The notes under the pieces were generated by a model. The model saw only the letters and a program-made list of their open reading frames with translations. It was not told where the DNA came from and did no database searches. A program made the position numbers and the translations under genes. From Sphingomonas sp. CROZ-RG-20F-R02-07 (GTDB lineage Bacteria; Pseudomonadota; Alphaproteobacteria; Sphingomonadales; Sphingomonadaceae): 64,000 nt of DNA. Shown one piece after another: positions 18,002-27,374 of the stretch. Location: contig NZ_JAKNQJ010000001.1 in NCBI RefSeq assembly GCF_022662335.1, forward strand, positions 186,001 through 250,000, in the 5' to 3' direction. Position 1 is the stretch's first letter. The number at the start of each line of letters is the position of its first letter.

Positions 18002-20443
18002 TCAGAACTTGTAGGCCGCGGTGATCGTGGCATGCCGGCCGAAGATCGGCCGTCCCAGGAAATAGCCGTTCTGATTGGCCGCCCCGACGGTCCGCACATT
18101 GCCTTCGGTCAGCGCGAGCGTGTTGGTCACGTTCTCGCCGGTGGCCTGGATCGAGAAGCGATCGTTGATGTCGAGCGAGCCGCCAAGATCGACCGTGTTG
18201 TAGCTGCCTAGCCGCTGCTGGTTCTCCAGATCGGCGAAGCGGTCGCCGATATGGGTGAAGGTGCCGAACAACCGCGCCTGACCCCAGCCCGTGCGGAAGG
18301 TGTAGGACGGGATGGCCGCGATCTGGAACCGGGGTTGGCGGTTGACGTCGTTGCCCGAATTGGTCCCGAAATCGACGAACTTGCCGTTCTGCACCACGCC
18401 CCGCACGGCGAGCTGGGCCCCCGCGACCGGCCGCACCGCGCCTTCGAATTCGAGGCCATAGGCGCGCGATCCGCCGAACTGGACGACGTTCTGCTCCACG
18501 CCGTTGATGATCCGGATGTCCTGGAACACGAGATTGTGGAAGCGATTGTAGAAGCCGGTAAGATAAAGATCGTACAGGTGCGTCGCCGTCTTCAGGCCGG
18601 CTTCGTACTGGTCCGCGACCTGCGGCTTGATGTTCTGGATCGCGGTCGCATTGCCGCGAAGATCGTCGAACTGCGGAAGCAACGCACCATGGTTGGCGCG
18701 CACGAAACCGTTCAGATGGTCTCCGAACGCATAATCCGCGCCGGCCGTCCAGCTCACTTGCGTCTTCGTGTAGCGCGCGTCGGAGAAGGTGCCGTTCAGA
18801 TAGGTGGCGCCGTTGTTGTACGCGGTCAGCGGATTGTTATCGAGATCGCCGGTGGAGCTGTTCTCGTAATGGTCGGTCAGAATGGTGTGCTCGACGCGGA
18901 CGCCGCCGTCGAGTCGCAACTGCCCGATCTTCCACTCGTCGCTGACATAGCCCGCGACGTTGTCGCTGCGGTAATAGGCGTTGACGTCATAGCTGTTCGC
19001 GCTGGTGAAGCCGTTGCGGGTCAACTGGGTGCCGTTGACGAGCGTCGCGTTCAGCACCCGCGCCTGCGGCTCGAGCGCCAGCAGGATGTTGTTGCCGAGA
19101 TTCCACACGTCATGATCGTTCACATGCGCATAATAGCCGCCGAGCGTCAGCGTGTTGCCCGCGAACAGCTGCTTGGAGATCTTCAGTTCGTCGGTGAAGC
19201 TCTCGATATGCTTCTGGACGGACCAGATGCCCGCTTGGATGGTCTGCTGGCCGGGCGTCAGCGCCACGCCGCTGTCGGCATAGGTCACGGTGCCCGCGCC
19301 GCCCGAGGCCGCGAGATAGGCCGCGACGGTCTGCGGGTTGCTGCCGGTGAACAGCGCGGACGTATCGGCCGTGCCCCTGGTGTAGTTCACGTTGTTCTGG
19401 ACCTGTACGAAGCCCAGATCATAGTTGAACGTGCTGCCGAAGGTGTAGAGATGCGCGCCGCGTCCGTTCGACAGATCGACCTGCTTCTTCTGGGTCGCGC
19501 CGCCATTGATGGCTGGCCCGGTTTCGATCATCGTGGTCTCGATCTCGCGGCCGACCAGCGTGTCGGTGCGGGCGTCGAAGCCGGCGAAGGTCTGGAAGCC
19601 GCTGCCGTTCTGGACGAGCGGCATCGGCGTGTAGAAGGCGTCCTTGTCGCCGAGATAGCGGCCATAGACCGTGAGCTTGCCTGCGCCGAAATCATGCGTG
19701 ATGCTGCCCGTCACCTGGCCGCCGAGATCGCCCGTGAAGCCGGTGTGACGGAAACCGTCCGAATAGCGGTAGAAACCGCCGAGCATGTACGTGGTGTTGG
19801 CGTCGATCGGCCCTTGCGCGACCGCATCCAGCCGGTACGTCCCCTCGGTGCCATAGGTCGTGCGCAACGAGAGCTGCGGATCCTGCGTGCCCGTCTTCAG
19901 GATGAAGTTGGTGGTGGCGCCGGGCTGGCCGTTGGCGAAGATCGGGCTGGGGCCGCCGCGCAGCACCTCCACGCGCTCGACCGTGTCGTCCAGGCGAAAG
20001 ACCGAGCTGTCCTCCAGGAACGACAGCGACGAGGGCTGGATGATCGGAGAGCCGTTCATCTCGACCGTCAGAAAGGGCGCGTCGCCGGTAGACGGGAAGC
20101 CGCGGATGAAGACGTTCGCGCCGGCCTGGCCGCCCGAACTCTCAACCCACAGGCCGGGCACGATCTTGAGCAGATCCGCCGTCGACGTGGGCTGGACCTC
20201 GCGGATCTGCTCGGCGGTGGCGGTCGAGATCGAATAGCTCGCATCGAGCTTGCGCAGGCCCTCGCGATTGGGGGTGCCGGTCACGACGATGTCGTCGGGG
20301 GTCGCATCCGGCTGTGCGGCCTGGCCCGATGGCGCCTGAGGCGAAGCGTCGGCAGGCGCGGTCTGCGCGACCGCCGGGACGGACAGCATCGCCGAGCCGC
20401 AAAGCAGCCCCGCGATCACATGCGTGAAATTCATGGCCTTCAT
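18002..20443 (-). CDS. TonB-dependent outer-membrane receptor
   Basis: This 813-residue TonB-dependent receptor has a signal peptide (about 1-26, cleavage near AVAQT). DDIVVTGTP follows as a TonB-box-like element, then a plug domain (about 60-185) with IVPGLWVES, VFIRGFPS and VEVLRGGPSPIFANGQPG. A long beta-barrel ends in the canonical C-terminal aromatic (AAYKF). It would import a substrate across the outer membrane using TonB energy. Its divergent position next to a sugar-type MFS permease and a trehalase, and two shared operator candidates, point to trehalose or a related glucoside. That substrate is inferred from context. Confidence 0.92.
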   Translation of the reverse strand: MKAMNFTHVIAGLLCGSAMLSVPAVAQTAPADASPQAPSGQAAQPDATPDDIVVTGTPNREGLRKLDASYSISTATAEQIREVQPTSTADLLKIVPGLWVESSGGQAGANVFIRGFPSTGDAPFLTVEMNGSPIIQPSSLSFLEDSSVFRLDDTVERVEVLRGGPSPIFANGQPGATTNFILKTGTQDPQLSLRTTYGTEGTYRLDAVAQGPIDANTTYMLGGFYRYSDGFRHTGFTGDLGGQVTGSITHDFGAGKLTVYGRYLGDKDAFYTPMPLVQNGSGFQTFAGFDARTDTLVGREIETTMIETGPAINGGATQKKQVDLSNGRGAHLYTFGSTFNYDLGFVQVQNNVNYTRGTADTSALFTGSNPQTVAAYLAASGGAGTVTYADSGVALTPGQQTIQAGIWSVQKHIESFTDELKISKQLFAGNTLTLGGYYAHVNDHDVWNLGNNILLALEPQARVLNATLVNGTQLTRNGFTSANSYDVNAYYRSDNVAGYVSDEWKIGQLRLDGGVRVEHTILTDHYENSSTGDLDNNPLTAYNNGATYLNGTFSDARYTKTQVSWTAGADYAFGDHLNGFVRANHGALLPQFDDLRGNATAIQNIKPQVADQYEAGLKTATHLYDLYLTGFYNRFHNLVFQDIRIINGVEQNVVQFGGSRAYGLEFEGAVRPVAGAQLAVRGVVQNGKFVDFGTNSGNDVNRQPRFQIAAIPSYTFRTGWGQARLFGTFTHIGDRFADLENQQRLGSYNTVDLGGSLDINDRFSIQATGENVTNTLALTEGNVRTVGAANQNGYFLGRPIFGRHATITAAYKF

Positions 20444-20500
20444 CCACCCTCTCCCTGTCGAACGGGCACACTTGCCTCGCCGGATTTGGGTTAGATGCGT

Positions 20501-20516
20501 TTGAAACGCATTTCAA
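20501..20516. promoter_or_regulatory. LacI-type operator candidate 1
   Basis: TTGAAACGCATTTCAA is a near-perfect palindrome (TTGAAA-N4-TTTCAA with a CG-type centre), the style of LacI/GalR family operators. It lies 57 bp upstream of the TonB receptor start, within the divergent promoter region. An overlapping ATGCGTTTGAAACGCAT (20495-20511) is itself a perfect 17-bp palindrome. Confidence 0.65.
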
Positions 20517-20598
20517 TATTCTTTTCATACCTTTGTACGGATGGTCACTTGCGCCAAGCGCACCCGCAGCATCATGCACAGGGCCGGACGCAACGCCG

Positions 20599-20614
20599 TT
20601 GAAAAGCGTTTCAG
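20599..20614. promoter_or_regulatory. LacI-type operator candidate 2
   Basis: TTGAAAAGCGTTTCAG repeats the pattern of the site at 20501 (TTGAAA-N4-TTTCA) about 98 bp away, on the MFS side of the same divergent promoter. Two such sites would let one repressor control both transcripts. No LacI-family gene lies in the window. Confidence 0.6.
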
Positions 20615-20666
20615 AACTGTTAGACAGGCGGTGAACGGACGATCGATCCGAACAGGCGGGGACCCC

Positions 20667-21929
20667 ATGAGTTACGTCGGCGCGAAGCCCAAGCCGTCCG
20701 GGCGGAATCCATCGATGCGCGTGCGGACGATCGTCGCGCTCGCGCTGAGCTATGCGACGCTCGGCATCCTCATGAACAGCGTCGGCGTCGTCATCCTGCA
20801 ATCGATCGAGCATCTGGGCGCGACCAAGGTGATGGGTTCGGGTCTGGAGGCGTGCAAGGATCTGTCGGTGGTGGCGGCCTCCTTCTTCCTCGCGACCCGC
20901 GTCGCCGCGTTCGGGTTCCGGCGCGCCATCATCGGCGTCCTGATGCTCATGGCGGCGACGTGCCTGATCGTGTCCACGCTGGGCAGCTTCACCGCCATGC
21001 AGGGCCTGTTCGTCATGACCGGCCTGGGCTTCGGCATCGTCAAGGTCGCCACCTATGCCACGATCGGGCAATTGGCGCGCGATCCGGCGGAACATGCCGG
21101 CATCACCAACACCGTGGAGGGCGCGTTCATGGTCGGTGTGCTGGCGGGCATCTGGATCTTCTCCTGGTTCGTCGGTGGTGGCGCGTGGCTGCATGTCTAT
21201 TGGCTGCTCGCGGGGCTGTGCGGCGTCAGCGCACTGCTGTGGGCGACGGTGTCGCTGGGCGAACCGGCGGCCCGCGCCGCATCGTCGCAGGCCGGCTGGC
21301 GCGAGATGGCGACGCTGGCGATGCTGCCGGCCACGACGATCATGCTCGTGGCGCTGTTCTTCTACGTGCTGATCGAACAGGGCGTGGGAAGCTGGCTGCC
21401 GACCTTCAACCGCGAAGTCCTGCATTTGCCGACCGCGATGAGCGTGCAGATGTCGACGATCTTCCTCGCCTCGCTCGCGCTCGGCCGGCTGGCTTCGGGC
21501 TGGCTGCTGCGGCGCCGGTCGTGGCTGTTCGTGCTGCTCGCCTGTCTCGGCGCGATCGCGGTGCTGATCCTCGTCTCGCTGCCGCTCGCGCGCGGCGTCG
21601 TGCCGCGCGCCGATATCGGCTGGTCCGACGCCCCGGTCGCGGCGTTCCTGTTTCCGCTTCTGGGGCTGTTCATGGCGCCGATCTATCCGACCGTGTGTTC
21701 GGTCGCGCTCAGCGCCTTGCCACAGGCGCACCACCCGGCGATGATCGGGCTGATCGTGATCTTCTCCGCACTCGGCGGCACGATCGGATCGTTTCTGACC
21801 GGGCTGCTCTTCCAGCACCTGTCCGGCGCACTCGCCTTCTATTTCCTGCTCGTCCCGATCGGCGTGATCGCCGCGACCCTGCCGGTCATGCGCCGACGCC
21901 AGCGCGACGCGGCGGCGGTGGGCGCATGA
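20667..21929 (+). CDS. MFS transporter, probable sugar uptake
   Basis: This 420-residue major facilitator protein has about 12 predicted membrane helices in two halves, for example VRTIVALALSYATLGILM at the start and PAMIGLIVIFSALGGTIGSFLTG near the end. It probably imports the sugar that the following enzyme cleaves. The start is set at ATG 20667 because GGGGA lies just upstream and the earlier frame is hydrophilic and unlike the family. It overlaps the trehalase gene (ATGA), so the two form one transcript. Confidence 0.87.
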   Translation: MSYVGAKPKPSGRNPSMRVRTIVALALSYATLGILMNSVGVVILQSIEHLGATKVMGSGLEACKDLSVVAASFFLATRVAAFGFRRAIIGVLMLMAATCLIVSTLGSFTAMQGLFVMTGLGFGIVKVATYATIGQLARDPAEHAGITNTVEGAFMVGVLAGIWIFSWFVGGGAWLHVYWLLAGLCGVSALLWATVSLGEPAARAASSQAGWREMATLAMLPATTIMLVALFFYVLIEQGVGSWLPTFNREVLHLPTAMSVQMSTIFLASLALGRLASGWLLRRRSWLFVLLACLGAIAVLILVSLPLARGVVPRADIGWSDAPVAAFLFPLLGLFMAPIYPTVCSVALSALPQAHHPAMIGLIVIFSALGGTIGSFLTGLLFQHLSGALAFYFLLVPIGVIAATLPVMRRRQRDAAAVGA

Positions 21930-23407
21930 CGCCGCCGGGCCCGGCGGCGCTGTTCGGTCCGATCTTCACGGCCGTTCAGGAACGCGCGCTGTTCACCGAT
22001 TCGAAGTCGTTCGCCGATGCCGTGCCGCGGCGCCCGCTGGCGGACATCCTCCGCGCTTGGGACGCGGCACCGCCCGTCGGCGACGATGCGCTGCGCATCT
22101 TCGTCGCGCACCATTTCGAACTGCCCGCCGACGATCGCGAAGCCGTGCGCGGCGAAGCGCCGCTGGTCGATCATATCCGCAACCTCTGGCCGGTGCTCAC
22201 CCGCGAGCAGACCCACGCCGCGCCGCAATCCTCCGAGATCGCGATGCCGCGGCCGTTCGTGGTTCCCGGCGGTCGCTTCCGCGAGCTCTATTACTGGGAC
22301 AGCTATTTCACGCTTCTCGCGCATCGACGGCTCGGCAACCCACAGCCGGTCGAGGACGCGATCGCGAATTTCGGTAGCCTGCTCGACCGGTTCGGCCACA
22401 TCCCCAACGGCACGCGCACCTATTATCTCGGCCGTTCGCACCCGCCGGTCTTCTATCTGGTTGCGGGCCTGTCGAACGCGCGAGGCGAGGCGGCACGGCG
22501 CCAGCGTCTCCAGTGGATGCAGACCGAGCACCGCTTCTGGATGGCGGGGGCCGAGAGGTTGCAGCCGGGCGAGGAGCATCGCCGCGTCGTGCGGCTGGCG
22601 GACGGCGCGGTCCTCAATCGCTATTGGGACGATCAGCCTTCCCCGCGGGACGAATCCTGGCGTGAGGACGTGGCGCTGGCGGCGGAGGCCCCCGACCGGG
22701 ACAGCGCGACGCTATGGCGCGACGTTCGCGCCGCGGCGGAGAGCGGCTGGGACTTCAGCTCGCGCTGGCTGGGCGATGGTCGCACGCTGGCGACGATCCG
22801 AACCACGCGCCTGATCCCGATCGATCTGAACTGCCTGCTGCACGGGCTGGAGCAGGCGATCGCCGACGAGGCCGAAGCGCTGGGCCATGCCGCCGACGCC
22901 GCAGCGTTCGCCGACCGGGCGGCCAAGCGCGCGGCGGCGATCAACGCTCATCTCTGGAACGCCGCGGGCGGTTTCTACGCCGATTACGACATCGATGCGG
23001 CGCGGGTCTCCAACCAGCTCACAGCCGCGTGCGGCTTTCCCCTGTTCACGGCCGTCAGCGACGCGGAGCGGGGCGCGATCTCGGTGCGCGCGATCGAGCA
23101 GCTTTTGCGCGACGGCGGCATCGTGACGACGCTCGACGAGACCGGCGAGCAATGGGACGCGCCGAACGGCTGGGCGCCGCTGCAATGGATCGTGGCGCAG
23201 GGATTGCGCCGTCACGGCCATATCGCGCTCGCCGCGACCATCGCCGAGCGCTGGTCGTCGATGGTCGAGCGCAACTACCGTGCAAGCGGCGTCCTGCTGG
23301 AAAAATACGACGTCGAACGCGGACGCCCCGGCAGCGGCGGGGAGTATGTGGCGGAAATCGGCTTCGGCTGGACGAACGGCGTGACGCTCGCGTTTCTCGA
23401 TCCCTGA
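21926..23407 (+). CDS. treA: Trehalase, glycoside hydrolase family 37
   Basis: This 493-residue GH37 trehalase hydrolyses trehalose to two glucoses. Both family signatures are present: PGGRFRELYYWDSY (about 112-125) and QWDAPNGWAPLQ (about 412-423). The likely catalytic acid lies in SGWDFSSRW and the base in VLLEKYD. No signal peptide is visible, so a cytoplasmic enzyme (TreF-like) after sugar uptake is favoured. The start overlaps the MFS stop. With the divergent TonB receptor it makes a compact trehalose utilisation locus. Confidence 0.93.
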   Translation: MTPPGPAALFGPIFTAVQERALFTDSKSFADAVPRRPLADILRAWDAAPPVGDDALRIFVAHHFELPADDREAVRGEAPLVDHIRNLWPVLTREQTHAAPQSSEIAMPRPFVVPGGRFRELYYWDSYFTLLAHRRLGNPQPVEDAIANFGSLLDRFGHIPNGTRTYYLGRSHPPVFYLVAGLSNARGEAARRQRLQWMQTEHRFWMAGAERLQPGEEHRRVVRLADGAVLNRYWDDQPSPRDESWREDVALAAEAPDRDSATLWRDVRAAAESGWDFSSRWLGDGRTLATIRTTRLIPIDLNCLLHGLEQAIADEAEALGHAADAAAFADRAAKRAAAINAHLWNAAGGFYADYDIDAARVSNQLTAACGFPLFTAVSDAERGAISVRAIEQLLRDGGIVTTLDETGEQWDAPNGWAPLQWIVAQGLRRHGHIALAATIAERWSSMVERNYRASGVLLEKYDVERGRPGSGGEYVAEIGFGWTNGVTLAFLDP

Positions 23408-23552
23408 CCGATCGCTGCCGGGGCGGGATTGAGCGGGATCTCCGTCGAAGGCGGTCGCTGCCCGTCTCCGCACGACGTTGCAGCACCGGACTGAGGGCAA
23501 AGGGCTGAAGGCGCGCACCGTCTTGCCGGCCGTCGAGCGATGACGAGCCGAT

Positions 23553-24713
23553 CTATGCCGGCGGCATGGTGTCTTCGTTCGCGGTCGAGGCGAGCGGCAT
23601 CGAGAAGGTGAACCGCGTCTCTTCGTCCGACGAGGTCACGCCGAGCGCGCCGCCATGGGCCTTGGCGATCTCGGATGCGATGTAGAGACCCAGTCCAAGC
23701 CCCTCCTGGCTGGCACGCACCTCGCCACGCACGAACGGCTGGAACAGTCGCGCCATGGCGTCCGGCGGAATGGCCGTGCCGGCGTTCGCCACCGATATCG
23801 TCAGCACGTCGTCGGCGGTGGTCGCGCTCAGGCTGACGGGTGCGTCCTTCGCGCCGTGGGTCAGCGCGTTTCCGAGCAGGTTGGATGCGAGCTGTCCGAG
23901 CCGGGACGGATCGCAGTCCACCGGCAGCATCGTGCCGAAACGCACGTCGATGACGCGGTGAGGCGAGGAGAGCCGCAGCTCCTCCGCCACCTGCGCCAGC
24001 AAGGGGGCGATGGCGACCTGCCGTCTGACGTCGAGCGGGGCGCCGCCGCCCAGCCGGCCGCGCGCGAAGTCGAGTACGTCGTCGATCAGCGCCGACATGC
24101 GCGCGACGCTGCCCTCCACCAGCTCGACCACGCGAAACCCGTCCGGGCCAAGCCGTTCCCGGCGCCTCAGCAGCCGCATGCCGGCCTCGATGGACGCGAC
24201 GGGATTGCGCAAATCATGTCCGAGAACGGCGATGAACTGCTCGCGCAGTTCGGCGGTATCGACCGCGGCAGCGAGCAGGGTCTCGCTCGCCCTGCGCGCC
24301 TCGACAAGCTCGTGTTCCCAGCGACGCCGCTGCCCGGCCTTGACCAGCACGAGCCGGTAGTGGGGACGCCCGCTCGATCCCACATGCTCGACGCCGTGTG
24401 CGAAGACCGGGATGCGTTCGCCGGTTCTCGCCTTCAGCTCAAGCGCCAGTTCCTCGATGCGTCCCTGCAGGCGCAGCATCGGCGCGCCATGCGTCTCGAA
24501 GAAGATGCGCGTCCCGACCGTGAGCAGATCGGCCAGCCGCTTGCCGGTCAGCTCGGCGTGGCTGAACCCCGTCCAGGTCGCGAGCGTCGCGTTGACCTTG
24601 AAGATGCGCCCATCGTCCAGCATCGACAGATAGCCGCAGGGTGCATCGTCGTAGAGGTCGGCAAAATGCTCGACCGGCAGGGCCGGGACCGGCGGATCGC
24701 CCGTCTCAGACAA
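23553..24713 (-). CDS. PAS-domain sensor histidine kinase
   Basis: This 386-residue soluble kinase has a PAS domain at about 17-130 (YDDAPCGYLSMLDDGRIFKVN), a HisKA domain with the phospho-His in FIAVLGHDLRNPVASI, and an HATPase with NLLGNALTHGAK and GLGLGLYIASEIAKAHGG. It overlaps the stop of the upstream alpha/beta hydrolase by 8 bp. In Bacillus the RsbQ hydrolase works with the PAS phosphatase RsbP; here the PAS partner is a kinase, which suggests that the hydrolase supplies a ligand for the PAS domain. No response regulator is adjacent. Confidence 0.9.
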   Translation of the reverse strand: MSETGDPPVPALPVEHFADLYDDAPCGYLSMLDDGRIFKVNATLATWTGFSHAELTGKRLADLLTVGTRIFFETHGAPMLRLQGRIEELALELKARTGERIPVFAHGVEHVGSSGRPHYRLVLVKAGQRRRWEHELVEARRASETLLAAAVDTAELREQFIAVLGHDLRNPVASIEAGMRLLRRRERLGPDGFRVVELVEGSVARMSALIDDVLDFARGRLGGGAPLDVRRQVAIAPLLAQVAEELRLSSPHRVIDVRFGTMLPVDCDPSRLGQLASNLLGNALTHGAKDAPVSLSATTADDVLTISVANAGTAIPPDAMARLFQPFVRGEVRASQEGLGLGLYIASEIAKAHGGALGVTSSDEETRFTFSMPLASTANEDTMPPA

Positions 24714-25494
24714 AGGCGCGGATCGCGGCGATCACCTGATCGGGTGCGCTGAGGTTCGGGCAGTGGCCCGAGGCATCGAGCAACTGCATCCTGCTGTTCG
24801 GGATCGCCCGCTGAACGAACTCTCCGACCGCAACCGGCGCGATGGCGTCATCCCGGCATTGCAGCACCAGCGTCCTCGCGCGGACGCCGGCCAGATCGGA
24901 TCGATTGTCCGACGTGAAGGTCACGCGGGCGAACGCCGCGGCCAGCGCCGGATCGGTACGGCAGAAGCTCGCTTCCAGCTCGTGCGCCAACTCGGGCCGA
25001 TCGGCATTGCCCATGATCGTCGGCGCCATCGTGGCGGCCCAGCCCATGTGATTGTTGGCCAGATAGTCGAGCAGTTCGTCGATCTCATCCGCCGCGAAGC
25101 CACCGACATAGTCGTCATCGTCTATGTAGCGTGGCGACGGACTGACGAGCACGAGGTCGGAGAAGAGCCTGGGCTGGGCGGCCGACGCCAACACGCCGAT
25201 CATCGCGCTGACCGAGTGGCCGACGAAGACGGCATCGCGCAAGTCCAGTGTCTGCCCGAGTTCGATGACATCCTCAGCATAGCCGTCGAGCCTGGCATAT
25301 TTGGCGGCATCATAGGCCGACAGATCCGACGAACCCGCACCGACATGGTCGAACAGGACGGTACGATGGCTGCCGCGAAACGCCGGTTCGACGAACCGCC
25401 ACATGTTCTGATCGCAACCAAAGCCATGCGCGAAGACCATGGCACGCTCGCCCGCGCCGCCGATGGTGACATTGTTTCGAGCGATCGTATTCAT
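24706..25494 (-). CDS. RsbQ-like alpha/beta hydrolase
   Basis: This 262-residue alpha/beta hydrolase has the nucleophile elbow GHSVSAM, the oxyanion region AHGFGCDQNMWRFV, and a C-terminal acid/His pair (QCRDDAIAP, SGHCPNL). Length and motifs match the RsbQ/DAD2-like group, which includes small-molecule receptors and signalling hydrolases. Its overlap with the following PAS histidine kinase supports a sensory role. The substrate is unknown. Confidence 0.88.
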   Translation of the reverse strand: MNTIARNNVTIGGAGERAMVFAHGFGCDQNMWRFVEPAFRGSHRTVLFDHVGAGSSDLSAYDAAKYARLDGYAEDVIELGQTLDLRDAVFVGHSVSAMIGVLASAAQPRLFSDLVLVSPSPRYIDDDDYVGGFAADEIDELLDYLANNHMGWAATMAPTIMGNADRPELAHELEASFCRTDPALAAAFARVTFTSDNRSDLAGVRARTLVLQCRDDAIAPVAVGEFVQRAIPNSRMQLLDASGHCPNLSAPDQVIAAIRAFV

Positions 25495-25612
25495 GGTGTC
25501 GCCCTCTCACGCGCCTGCGCCGCTTACGAGGATCGGGTTCGCGAGGAAAGGGGATCGTTCGCGGGGCGTATCGTCTCATCCGCGAGGATGGAGGAGCGGC
25601 CCCGGCATGGCG

Positions 25613-27322
25613 TCAGAACAGGCCGTCGTCATCCTCGTCGAACAGGCCGTCGTCGCTCGAAACGCTTCCGACCGGCGACATGCCCGTAAGCAGAAACTCG
25701 TCATGCACGCCACGCTCCTGCGCCATGGTGTACAGGTCGGCGATCCGCGGCAGCAGGTCGCGCAGCACCGCATCCGCGCGATCGGGCAGGGCCGTGTCGT
25801 CGCCCGCCGCAAGGGCGAGCGACGAACCCGCCTGCCGGATGGCGTCGCTCAGCGCCAGTTCGTCGGCAAGCTCGGCGCTCGTCTGATCGATGATCGCGAT
25901 CACTTCGTTCGCATCGTCGCTGCCCCGGCTTACCCCGCGTTCGGTGCGCCGGCAGCCATCCCCGATCGTGTTCAACGCCTCCGACAGCGCTTGCGAGCCG
26001 TCTATCCGTTCCGGCCCGCCCTGGGCGGCTTTCATCGACACGCCCACCTGGGTCAGCTCGTGGATCGGCCCCATCACGCCGTCCAGCGCGGTGCCGAGCC
26101 GGTTCGCATAGACGTCGACCTCGCTCGCGATCACGGCGACGGCCTTGCCGACATCGCCGAACCGGCGACACATCAGGCGCGTGTTGATGGCGATGTCCTG
26201 CACGTCGAGCCGGATGCGCCGGATCCGGTCGGACCGGGCAGCCAGCGCGTCCACGGCTTCGGTGATCGCGCCCACCATCACGTGCGAGCGCCGGTCCGCC
26301 TCGTGGAGCTGCGACGTCAGCCGCTCGACATCGCCGATCCCGTGTTCCAGCCGCTGGAGGAAGTTGCGCCCCTCGTCGGCGTTGCCGTTTTCGATCAGCG
26401 ACAACAGGCGCGCGGTATCCGGCGCCAGCTCGCCGAGCGAGCCCACCAGCAGGCTCGCCTCGCGATCGAAGTCCGTCGCGATCGCCGCGAGTTGCGCGTC
26501 GAGCATGCGATAGACATGCGCGACGACCGCATGCTCGGCCGCGCCGTCCCCAGTTGCCGGCCGGGCACCCAGCATCTGGAGCGCGGCCACGACATGTTCG
26601 AGCCGCTGGCGCGTGCTGTCGCCGACCTGGAGCGCACCCAGGATCGTCGCCACCCGGGCCTGAATGTCGCGGGCGATCACGCTGACGCGCCGTGCGGCTT
26701 CGGCGACGGTTTCGAGATGCGCGTGCAGTTCCGCCGCATCGCCGGCCAGCTTGCGCGGCACGTCGGGCGCCACCTTGCCGCACTCCGCAGCGAGCAGCCG
26801 TTCGGCCTGATGCGCGGCCGCGACCGCGGCGGTCAGCCCCTTCAGGACGAGCTGGAAGGCGTCGAGCTCCTGTTCCCCCACGCCCAACGTCCGCGTCATG
26901 CCGTCGACGAAGACGACGAACTGATCCGCGCCCGATGCCGCGATCTTGATGTTGACGCCGTAGATCCGCAGCACCTGGAGCGCATGGTGCATGTCCACCA
27001 CCTGTTCGCGCAGCGACTTGGTCATCGCCGACACGGTCGCCAGATCGGCCGTGCGCTCCGCTTGGGCGATGGGCAGCGCGGCGAGCCGTTCCGCCACGTC
27101 GCCCAGATCGCGCACGGCGGCCCCCGCCGCCCGCTCGTCGAGCGCCTTGGTCACATCGTCGAGCGCGTCGATCACCCGGCCGATCGCCGTCACGGCGGTG
27201 GCGAGCGTCGTGCCCGCATGCAGGAAGCGGGCATCGAGCCCGGCGGCGAGATCGGTCAGATCCTTCTGGACGCCGGTCAGCAGATCGGCGGCGCCTTCGC
27301 CATCGATATGGGTCAGATACAT
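25613..27322 (-). CDS. Chemotaxis-operon helical accessory protein
   Basis: This 569-residue, mostly alpha-helical soluble protein lies 52 bp downstream of cheB. I recognise no catalytic domain. One segment (INTRLMCRRFGDVGKAVAVIASEV) resembles the hairpin tip of a methyl-accepting signalling domain, but the glutamate-rich adaptation regions are not obvious. The C-terminus is acidic and repeats DDGLF (SSDDGLFDEDDDGLF), which may be a docking tail. The start at 27322 has AAGGAGA ten bases upstream. It may be a cytoplasmic chemoreceptor-like scaffold. The position at the end of the che operon is the best clue. Confidence 0.7.
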   Translation of the reverse strand: MYLTHIDGEGAADLLTGVQKDLTDLAAGLDARFLHAGTTLATAVTAIGRVIDALDDVTKALDERAAGAAVRDLGDVAERLAALPIAQAERTADLATVSAMTKSLREQVVDMHHALQVLRIYGVNIKIAASGADQFVVFVDGMTRTLGVGEQELDAFQLVLKGLTAAVAAAHQAERLLAAECGKVAPDVPRKLAGDAAELHAHLETVAEAARRVSVIARDIQARVATILGALQVGDSTRQRLEHVVAALQMLGARPATGDGAAEHAVVAHVYRMLDAQLAAIATDFDREASLLVGSLGELAPDTARLLSLIENGNADEGRNFLQRLEHGIGDVERLTSQLHEADRRSHVMVGAITEAVDALAARSDRIRRIRLDVQDIAINTRLMCRRFGDVGKAVAVIASEVDVYANRLGTALDGVMGPIHELTQVGVSMKAAQGGPERIDGSQALSEALNTIGDGCRRTERGVSRGSDDANEVIAIIDQTSAELADELALSDAIRQAGSSLALAAGDDTALPDRADAVLRDLLPRIADLYTMAQERGVHDEFLLTGMSPVGSVSSDDGLFDEDDDGLF

Positions 27323-27374
27323 GTCGTCTCTCCTTGTCGGGCGGGCGCCGCGGGGCGGTGGCGATGCTGCCACG

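Noticed and set aside
18251..20494. 747-residue plus-strand frame opposite the TonB receptor
   Set aside because: No domain or signal features; composition reflects the antisense of the receptor, which has clear plug and barrel motifs.
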